DNA from: CALMRE01 sp964412895
GTDB lineage: Bacteria > UBP6 > UBA1177 > JAKLFG01
DNA length: 29,137 nt
Direction: 5' to 3'
Assembly: GCA_964412895.1 (NCBI GenBank)
Contig: CAYPQK010000033.1
Coordinates: 1-29,137, forward strand
The notes under the pieces were generated by a model that did not search any database, was not told the origin of the DNA, and saw nothing but the letters and a program-made list of their open reading frames with translations. Of the stretch, positions 5,944 through 13,600 are shown in pieces. Numbering within the stretch: the stretch's first letter is position 1; each line of letters opens with the position of its first letter. The position numbers were made by a program, and so were the translations under genes.

Positions 5944-6960
5944 TTAGAAAAGAAGCGAACAGCCGCAGCCGTCGTCGGCGCCATTCTTTTTGCCGGTATC
6001 GTCGGGGAAGATGAACTCGTCGACCGCGGCGCTGTCGGGTTCCGGCGTATCGTCGGGAGTTTCGGTGTCGACGGCGACCGTATTGTCGGACTCGTCTGAC
6101 AGGTCGGACCCGTCCGACTGATCGGTCGTATCGTCGGTCACCGAGTCGTCGTCCGGCGCCGGGTCGAGATCGGTCCCGATCTTTTCCTCTATCCAGCCGA
6201 TGTAGGCGGAGACCTTCGTGTAGATGCCGTAGTAGTCCGGTTCGGCGCAACCGTTGCCCCAGCTGACGATACCGATGTCGACGAACGAGTCGCCGTCCTT
6301 GAGGAACAGCGGTCCGCCCGAATCGCCCGAACAGGAATCCTGCCCGCCCTGTTTGTAGCCGGCGCAGAGCTGGTTGTCGGTGACGGTGTCGGTGCTTCCC
6401 CAGCCCTGATCGTACGAGGCGTTGCAGTCGACATTGCTCACCACCGGGACCGCGACCTTGTACAACCCGTCGGGGGAGCTGTTCTCGTCGTACTCATCGG
6501 TAAGACCCCAGCCGACGACCGTCAGCAGTGTGCCGACGGCGACCTCACCGGTCTCCAGATACATCGGCTCGGCCGATGAGGGCGTCGCGAGATGGAGCAG
6601 GGCGATATCGTTCCAGATGTTGTCCGCGTCGTAGCCTTCGTGCATGAAACCCTGCGTCACGGCGATCTCTTCGCCGGCGGTCGTGGTCATGTCGTGCCGC
6701 CCGATGACCGCGATGATCTGGCCGGGCGTAGTGTATTCGATGCAGTGCGCCGCGGTAATGACCCACTGCGGGGCTATCAGCGCGCCGCCGCAGAAGACCA
6801 CATCCTCGCCATAGTATTGCGGCCACTGCAGGGCGACCATGAAGGGGAATTCGCCCGGCGTCGCCTCGGTGCCGCCGACGATACGGGTCTGTGCGCCCAG
6901 CGAAAACGAAAGAAGAGCGATAGCCGTGAACAGGAAGAGCGATATGGTGGCGTTCTTCAC
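5944..6960 (-). CDS. Secreted trypsin-like serine protease with Asp-rich linker and CGCSLLF tail
   Basis: This is a 338-residue S1-family protease. The start is a GTG at 6960 with an AGGAGG site. A Sec signal peptide (about 1-23) is followed by only a few residues before R26-IVGG, the usual zymogen cleavage point, so the propeptide is minimal. The catalytic triad is H72 (TAAHC), D118 (NDIALL) and S214 (GDSGGP). D208, six residues before the Ser, predicts trypsin specificity (Arg/Lys), and cleavage after R26 would allow self-activation. The catalytic domain ends near 262. Residues 263-330 are an Asp/Thr/Ser/Pro-rich linker. The protein ends DDGCGCSLLF, a tail shared with the two giant lipoproteins at 10626 and 16467. 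Confidence 0.93.
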   Translation of the reverse strand: MKNATISLFLFTAIALLSFSLGAQTRIVGGTEATPGEFPFMVALQWPQYYGEDVVFCGGALIAPQWVITAAHCIEYTTPGQIIAVIGRHDMTTTAGEEIAVTQGFMHEGYDADNIWNDIALLHLATPSSAEPMYLETGEVAVGTLLTVVGWGLTDEYDENSSPDGLYKVAVPVVSNVDCNASYDQGWGSTDTVTDNQLCAGYKQGGQDSCSGDSGGPLFLKDGDSFVDIGIVSWGNGCAEPDYYGIYTKVSAYIGWIEEKIGTDLDPAPDDDSVTDDTTDQSDGSDLSDESDNTVAVDTETPDDTPEPDSAAVDEFIFPDDTGKKNGADDGCGCSLLF

Positions 6961-6999
6961 GGAGGACCTCCTCGGTTGGGGATCGGATACCGAAGAAAC

Positions 7000-7027
7000 A
7001 TCCTATGCCGCCGATGTTATTTGTCAA
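7000..7027 (-). promoter_or_regulatory. Predicted promoter of the protease gene
   Basis: On the minus strand a perfect TTGACA (plus 7022-7027), a 16-nt spacer and TAGGAT (plus 7000-7005) lie about 40 nt before the GTG start. I could not identify a convincing promoter for the divergent vWA gene in 7028-7168. That interval also contains an imperfect inverted repeat (TCCGGC...GCCGGA-like) near 7033-7052. Confidence 0.55.
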
Positions 7028-7168
7028 CCGCGTTCCGGCTTGCAAGGCCGGACGCCGATATCATTAAAGAATGTTCTTCCTTCCCGAGCCGGTCGAACGG
7101 GCGGAAAAAATAGTGCAGAGTCGAGCTGTGCACGGTGCTTTTTATCAATCGGCCCGATGGAGGATGCC

Positions 7169-9079
7169 ATGAGAAAGCTGGTGAATGTCATGACGGTAGC
7201 GGTCGCGATGATCGTTGCCTTCTTCGCCTGCGAGGTGGCGGAGATGGGGCAGAACGCCCGCGAGACGCCCGACGGCGTGGTCGGCTTCGACGACTCGTTG
7301 ATCATCAATGAAGAGATCAAGGCGCTGGAGAAAGAAGCGCCGGTGACCGAGGCGGTCGTTCCAGTGGAGAAGAAGAGCGCGGTCGCCAATGCGCAGGGCA
7401 GTTCGCGCCGAGGGATCGATGAGAAGGTGGCGATGAGCCCCGGCGTGATGGGTGCTTTGCATGGTGAGGTGCGCGGTTTCGGGACCGGTGGCGGCGGTAA
7501 TGCGCTCGGCATCGGCGGGCTTGGTACTCGTGGTCGCGGCGGTTCGGGGCAGGGCTACGGCTACGGATCGATGACCTTCCATGCCTACGGTCGTGCCGCC
7601 GGCGCGGCGGTGGTGCAGTCCTACACCTACGACACCGAACAGTACGAAGGAAAAGAGGAGGAAGGCTTCAAGTCGGCGCTCCACGATCCGCTCTCGACCT
7701 TCTCCATCGATGTCGACACCGCGAGTTACGCCAATGTGCGGCGCTTCCTTACCACCGATCAGTTGCCGCCGGTCGACGCGGTCCGTATCGAGGAGCTCAT
7801 CAACTACTTCAGCTACCGCTATCCGGAGCCGTCGGGGAGCGATCCGTTCTCGGTGAGTACCACCCTCGCCGACTGCCCGTGGGCGCAAGGTCATCTTCTC
7901 CTGCAGGTCGGCCTCAAGGGGAAAGAGGTGGCGACGGCAAAGATGCCGCCCGCGAACCTGACCTTCCTCATCGATGTCTCCGGTTCGATGTCCGATCCGA
8001 ACAAACTGCCGCTCCTGCAGAAGGCATTCTCTCTGCTCGTGAAGGAACTGCGGCCGCAGGACCGCGTCGCGATAGTCGTCTACGCCGGTGCGGCGGGGCA
8101 GGTTCTCGCGCCCACAGCGGGGAACGACAAGAAAAAGATACTCGATGCGATCGACAATCTCCGGTCAGGAGGCAGTACGGCGGGCGCCGAGGGGATAGAA
8201 CTCGCGTACCGGACCGCCGAAGAGCAGTTCGCGGCGAACGCCAACAACCGCGTCATTCTCGCCACCGACGGCGATTTCAATGTCGGCATCTCCGACGATG
8301 CGACGCTGGTGAAGATGATCGAACAGAAGCGCAAGAAGGGGATATTCCTTTCGGTCATCGGCTTCGGTATGGGCAACTACAAGGATGCCAAGATGGAGAA
8401 ACTGGCCGACAAGGGGAACGGCAACTACGCCTACATCGACGGCCTGCTTGAAGCGAAGAAGGTCTTCGTCAAACAGCTCGGCGGGACGCTCCTGACCATC
8501 GCGAAGGATGTCAAGATACAGATAGAGTTCAATCCCAAGGCGGTCGCCTCCTACCGGCTCATCGGCTACGAGAATCGCCGTCTGGCCAAGGAGGATTTCA
8601 ACGACGACAAAAAGGACGCGGGCGAGATCGGCGCGGGGCACACCGTGACGGCGCTCTACGAGATCGTCCCGGCCGGGTCGGAGGAACTGCCGGCGGTCGA
8701 TCCGCTTCGCTATCAGGCGGCGACCGACACCACCGCGGCCGATACCGGCGAGCTGGCGCTGGTGAAACTGCGCTACAAGGCGCCGAAAGAGGAGACGAGC
8801 AAACTCATCAGCCGCGCCGTGAGCGTCTCTGCGCGCCGTACCTTCGCCGAGGCGCCGGAGGATGTGCGGTTCGCGGCGGCGGTGGTCGGGTTCGGGATGC
8901 TGCTCAAGAAGTCGCCCTACGCCGGGAAATTCGACTGGAAGGCGGTCACCGCGGCGGCGAAGGGAGCGAAAGGTGCGGATGACGAAGGGTATCGGGCCGA
9001 GTTCCTGCGGCTTGTCGAGAAGGCGGAATTGCTTTCCGAGACGGCGGGACGGTCGGCCGATGCCGGCAATGAACGCTAA
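7169..9079 (+). CDS. von Willebrand factor A lipoprotein (YfbK-like: vWF_A N-domain, MIDAS vWA, DUF3520)
   Basis: This is a 636-residue protein. ATG 7169 has GGAGG 5 nt upstream; the in-frame ATG 7157 overlaps that site. MRKLVNVMTVAVAMIVAFFAC is a lipoprotein signal with Cys at 21. Residues about 71-135 are a Gly-rich cassette (ANAQGSSRRGIDEKVA ... FGTGGGGNALGIGG) also found in the next gene. Residues about 172-225 match the vWF_A N-terminal domain (PF12450: DPLSTFSIDVDTASYANVRR). The vWA domain follows, with MIDAS D269-V-S-G-S273 and ATDGDFNVG. The C-terminus matches DUF3520. vWA lipoproteins of this type are metal-dependent protein-binding modules at the envelope. It is 15 nt from the next gene, so they form an operon. 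Confidence 0.9.
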   Translation: MRKLVNVMTVAVAMIVAFFACEVAEMGQNARETPDGVVGFDDSLIINEEIKALEKEAPVTEAVVPVEKKSAVANAQGSSRRGIDEKVAMSPGVMGALHGEVRGFGTGGGGNALGIGGLGTRGRGGSGQGYGYGSMTFHAYGRAAGAAVVQSYTYDTEQYEGKEEEGFKSALHDPLSTFSIDVDTASYANVRRFLTTDQLPPVDAVRIEELINYFSYRYPEPSGSDPFSVSTTLADCPWAQGHLLLQVGLKGKEVATAKMPPANLTFLIDVSGSMSDPNKLPLLQKAFSLLVKELRPQDRVAIVVYAGAAGQVLAPTAGNDKKKILDAIDNLRSGGSTAGAEGIELAYRTAEEQFAANANNRVILATDGDFNVGISDDATLVKMIEQKRKKGIFLSVIGFGMGNYKDAKMEKLADKGNGNYAYIDGLLEAKKVFVKQLGGTLLTIAKDVKIQIEFNPKAVASYRLIGYENRRLAKEDFNDDKKDAGEIGAGHTVTALYEIVPAGSEELPAVDPLRYQAATDTTAADTGELALVKLRYKAPKEETSKLISRAVSVSARRTFAEAPEDVRFAAAVVGFGMLLKKSPYAGKFDWKAVTAAAKGAKGADDEGYRAEFLRLVEKAELLSETAGRSADAGNER

Positions 9080-9094
9080 CTGAAGGAGGGTGTT

Positions 9095-10492
9095 ATGAAC
9101 GCTTCAAGAAGACGCCTGCTTTACGATCTTCCCCTCATCCCGGTCCCGCAGCAGGGGGAGCTGTCGGCGGCACGGAATTACCCGGAGATCCGGGTCATCT
9201 GGAACGGGGCCTTGATGGAGGTCATCGCGGCGCGCGGTGCGGTGAGCATCGGTCACGCCGACGCGGCCGATATCGTGGTGGATGAATCGGTGTGGGATGA
9301 GCCGCTCCACCAGCTTATCACGATGCGCGACGGGGTGATGGCGCTCATGCTTTCCCGCGCCATGAAGGGACGCATCTATACTGCGGATAGCTCGCGCGAA
9401 GTGGGGGAGTATCTCGACGAACACGGCGACGAACTGGTGCTTGAGCGGGGCTGCGGCGCGGTGCTCGAGTTCGGGCCGGTGACGCTTGCCATCCGGATGA
9501 CGGGGCGCGAAAAGGTACGGCCGGCGGCGCTCCTTGAACAGGTCGACACCGCGCTGGTGTCGCTGTTTCTCTTCGTCTTCGCGGTCGGCATGATCCTCGT
9601 GAATTCGATCATCGAAACGCCGCCCATCGAGGCCGATTTCGTGACGGTTGAGCAGGGTGGCATCTTCGTGAACATTCCGGCCGATGAGCCGGTCATCGAA
9701 AAGATCGAACCGGAGAAGAAGATCATTCTCAAGAAGAAGATCGACGGTCTGTCCGATGCGGCGCAGGCGCGCAAGTCGCTCGGCGATGAGGGGCGCGTCG
9801 GCTCAAAGACCAGCAGGGTCGCTAATTCGCAAGGTTCTTCCCAGCGTGCGATTGATGAGAAGGTCGCCCAAGGGTCTGGTATCATGGGTGCGCTGACCAG
9901 CGGTGCGCGGGTGATAGAACGGGTATTCGGCGGTGGGGCGACCGGCACGGGGCTTGACCGGATATTGGGTTCGGTGACCGGCATCAGCGGCGTCGACCAA
10001 TTCGGTACCGGCGGTCTGGGGACTCGTGGATTCGGCACCGGCGGTGGTGGCAATGCGCTCGGTATCGGCGGGATCCATACTCGAGGCAAGGGCGGTAACG
10101 GATATCGTATGGGCTATGGCATGACAGAGGGGCGTATCGACGGTAAGAAGCTCGCCCAGATATCGGCGGGCGGCGGCGATGCGGTCATGATGGGGGCGCT
10201 CGACCGCGCCGTCATTGACGCGTACATCAAACGGAACATCGCCAAGATACGGTACTGTTACGAAAAGGAACTCAACAAGGACCCGAAACTTTACGGTAAA
10301 GTGGTCATCAACTTCATCATCTCGAAGACCGGACAGGTCTCCAGTTCGAAGGTCCAGCGCGCCTCCATCCAGAGCGAACCGGTCGAGACCTGTGTCGCCG
10401 AACAGATACGCAAGATCCGTTTCCCGGCGCCCAAAGGAGGGGGCATCGTCGTGGTGACCTACCCGTTCGTTTTCAAGAACGCCGCGAACTGA
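9095..10492 (+). CDS. AgmX/PglI C-terminal domain protein (TonB-like envelope protein) with FHA-like N-domain
   Basis: This is a 465-residue protein. ATG 9095 follows AAGGAGGG. Residues about 28-135 look like an FHA-type beta domain (VSIGHADAADIVVDES). One membrane segment lies at about 152-172 (ALVSLFLFVFAVGMILV), with no cleavable signal, so the N-domain should be cytoplasmic and the rest periplasmic. Residues about 243-343 repeat the Gly-rich cassette of the upstream vWA protein. The C-terminal 91 residues (IRYCYEKELNKDPKLYGKV ... IRFPAPKGGG) match the AgmX/PglI C-terminal domain known from Myxococcus gliding proteins, with the two conserved Cys at 388 and 433. A transmission or complex-assembly role across the envelope is inferred. 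Confidence 0.88.
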   Translation: MNASRRRLLYDLPLIPVPQQGELSAARNYPEIRVIWNGALMEVIAARGAVSIGHADAADIVVDESVWDEPLHQLITMRDGVMALMLSRAMKGRIYTADSSREVGEYLDEHGDELVLERGCGAVLEFGPVTLAIRMTGREKVRPAALLEQVDTALVSLFLFVFAVGMILVNSIIETPPIEADFVTVEQGGIFVNIPADEPVIEKIEPEKKIILKKKIDGLSDAAQARKSLGDEGRVGSKTSRVANSQGSSQRAIDEKVAQGSGIMGALTSGARVIERVFGGGATGTGLDRILGSVTGISGVDQFGTGGLGTRGFGTGGGGNALGIGGIHTRGKGGNGYRMGYGMTEGRIDGKKLAQISAGGGDAVMMGALDRAVIDAYIKRNIAKIRYCYEKELNKDPKLYGKVVINFIISKTGQVSSSKVQRASIQSEPVETCVAEQIRKIRFPAPKGGGIVVVTYPFVFKNAAN

Positions 10493-10564
10493 TCCAAGTA
10501 TTTCTTTAATCAAAACATCGATAATCATAAGCAATGACGGTGAGTTGCAAATATTTCAGACGCC

Positions 10565-10593
10565 TTGCTTTTTCCTCTTTTAGGGGATATAAT
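10565..10593 (+). promoter_or_regulatory. Predicted promoter of the first giant lipoprotein, with the -10 inside an inverted repeat
   Basis: TTGCTT (10565-10570), a 17-nt spacer and a perfect TATAAT (10588-10593) precede the ATG at 10626. The -10 is the loop between GGGGA and TCCCC arms (10583-10598), a possible operator or small hairpin. A T-run (10601-10607) follows. Confidence 0.6.
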
Positions 10594-10625
10594 TCCCCGG
10601 GTTTTTTCTTGTGTAGGGGTAGATC

Positions 10626-13600
10626 ATGAAAACCAGTTGGTTGTTGATGTCGTTCGTGGCGATGGTGTTCCTTTTTGTCTCATGCGGCGAAGAGTGCGTC
10701 GAGGGACAGGAGGACGAAGGGTGCGGTCTGCAGGCGCAGGCGACCACCGATCCGGTCGAGATGACCGAAGAGGACGGTGCGCTCGCTCCCGAGGACGAGC
10801 CGTGGGGGAGCGACGAGCAGGCGCTCTTCTTCGCGACGCTTTTCGAACGGTCGTTGCGGGACATTCCCGCCATTTCCAAAATAGACACCGACCTCGGCGA
10901 CGACCGCACCCTGCGCGCCAATATACCGCCGATCGCCAATGCCGGTCCCGACCAGAACGCGGTCGACTGGCAGGTGGTGACGCTGACGGCGGCCGGTTCG
11001 AGCGACCCCGACAGCGGTCCTTCCCCCTTGACCTATGCGTGGACGCAATCCGGCGGCACGCTGACCGTGACGCTCAACAACCCCAATACCGTGAGCCCGA
11101 CCTTCCGGGTGCCGATAATCACCAACCCCGAGACCCTTACCTTTAAAGTGCATGTGTGCGACGGCGCCGACTGTACCGACGACTATGTCGGCATCAATAT
11201 TGATCATCGTACCGCGGCCACCCTCGGCCTTAACGAGACCTGGGAAACGGCGACCTACGCGAACTACTGGGTAGTGGAGNNNNNNNNNNNNNNNNNNNNN
11301 NNNNNNNNNNNNNNNNNNNNNNNNNNNNNNNNNNNNNNNNNNNNNNNNNNNNNNNNNNNNNNNNNNNNNNNNNNNNNNNAGTTCCAGCGATTCGACTACT
11401 ACTACAGCAGCAGCTACTTCGCGTGGGACGACATCCGCGTCTATCGCGACCTTGCGCCGACGGCGAATGCCGGCAGCGATCAGCAGGTGAACGAAGGGAC
11501 GCTTACCACGCTTCACGGTGAAGGTTCCTCCGATCCCGACGGCGAGACGCTGACCTACCAGTGGACGCAGACCACGGGAACGCCGACATTGAGCCTTACC
11601 GGTGCGACGACGGCGAACCCGACCTTTATGTCGCCGAGCCCGATCTGGGGCAACAAGGCATTTACCTTCGAGCTGCAGGTGTGCGACGGCTCGAACGGCC
11701 ACTGCGCGACCGACAGCATCGTGGTGACGGTCCTCGATTCGTCGCCGAATGTCGCTCCGACCGCCAACGCGGGCACCGACAAGAACGCCGTCGACCTCGA
11801 GTGGGTGGCGCTCGACGCGACCGCCTCCAGCGATCCCGATCATGGACCCAATACCGCGCTCCAGTATACCTGGAGTCAGACATTGGGCACACCGGTCGAG
11901 ATCGTGAACGACTATGTCGGCCACATGCATTTCCGTGCTCCCTACACGCTCTATATGACCCCGCAGGCGCTGACCTTCGAGGTCGAGGTATGCGACGGCA
12001 TGGACTGCGGCACCGATACCGTCACCGTGACGGTCGGCGACCGCGCCGCCCGGACGCCCGACTACACCGAAGGCTTCGAGGCCGGTTCATGGAACTCCTC
12101 GTGGGTCGATGTGCCGGTGCCCAACGCCTACGGCCGCACCCGCGTCTGGAATACCTTCTCGCCCTACGCGGGCACCTACCATGTCCTCATGGACAGTCAG
12201 GCCGATACGCAGTGGGCGGTCAACCAGTTCATCCTCTTCGCCGATCTGCAGGGGAAGAGCAATGTCTACTTCGAATTCTATCACAAACACTTCAACGACG
12301 AAGGCCAGCAGATGCCCGACGACTTCACCGGCATAAGCAATACCGACGGCGTCGCGATATCGGTCGACGGCGTCAACTGGTACAAGATCGTCGGCCTTAC
12401 GCCGGCCGAGGGAACGACCGCGTCATGGAAACTCTTCAGTGCTCAGGTCAACGCCCGCGCGGCGCAGGCCGGCATCACGCTGACCAAGAAAACGCTTATC
12501 AAGATACAGCAGTACGGCAGCTACGGCATTTCGACCGACGGCTTCGCGGTCGATGCGGTGCGGCTCTATCAGGGTGGCGCCTGTACGCCGGATTGCGGCG
12601 CCCGCGTCTGCGGCGATGACGGCTGCGGCGGTTCCTGCGGCTCCTGCGACGACGACAATCCCTGCACCGGCGATACCTGCAACGCGGGGGCGTGTAGCAA
12701 CGCCGCGCTCACGGTCGGAACGGTCTGTGACGACGGCCAGTTCTGCACCGTGAACACCGCCTGCAACGCCTCGGCGCAGTGTGTCGGCGGCGCGGCTCGC
12801 AGTTGCGACGACGGGCTTTACTGCACCGGCGTGGAAACCTGTGACGAGACCGACGACCGCTGTGAATCGGCGGGCGATCCCTGCACCGGCGGCGCCGACT
12901 GCAACAAGACCTGTAATGAAACGGCGAACAACTGCTACGATCTGTCCGGCACCGTCTGCGGCAGTCCCGCGAGCGGTACCTGCGATACCCCCGATTCCTG
13001 CAATGGAACGGGCACCTGCGTCGCCAACTATGCCACCGCCGGTACCGTGTGCCGAGCGGTAGCCGATGGCACCCTCTGCGATGTGCCCGAATACTGCACC
13101 GGTTCGTCGGCCTCCTGCCCCGCCAACAACTTCCTACCCGATACGACCCTCTGTCGCGGATCGGCGGGTGACTGCGATATCGCCGAATACTGCACCGGTA
13201 CCGGGGCCTCCTGCCCGACCGATGGGGTCGAGCCGGATACGACCGTTTGCCGTGTCGCGACGGGAGATTGTGATGTCATGGAGACCTGCGACGGCACGAC
13301 GGCAAACTGTCCGGTCAATGCCTTCAAAGCCGACACGGTCATCTGTAATCCCGCCGTGGGCGACTGCGATGCCGCTGAATACTGCACCGGCACGACGGGT
13401 GCTTGTCCCGCCGACAGTTATCAACCGAGTTCTCATGAATGCCGTGCCGCGGCGCCGGGAGCGCTCTGCGACAAGGCGGAGAACTGCACCGGCACTTCTA
13501 CCGCCTGCCCGGCCGACGGCTACCAGAACAACGCCTATGTCTGCCGTGTCGCCACCCTGCCGTGCGACAAACAGGAGACCTGTAGCGGGACCTCATCGTC

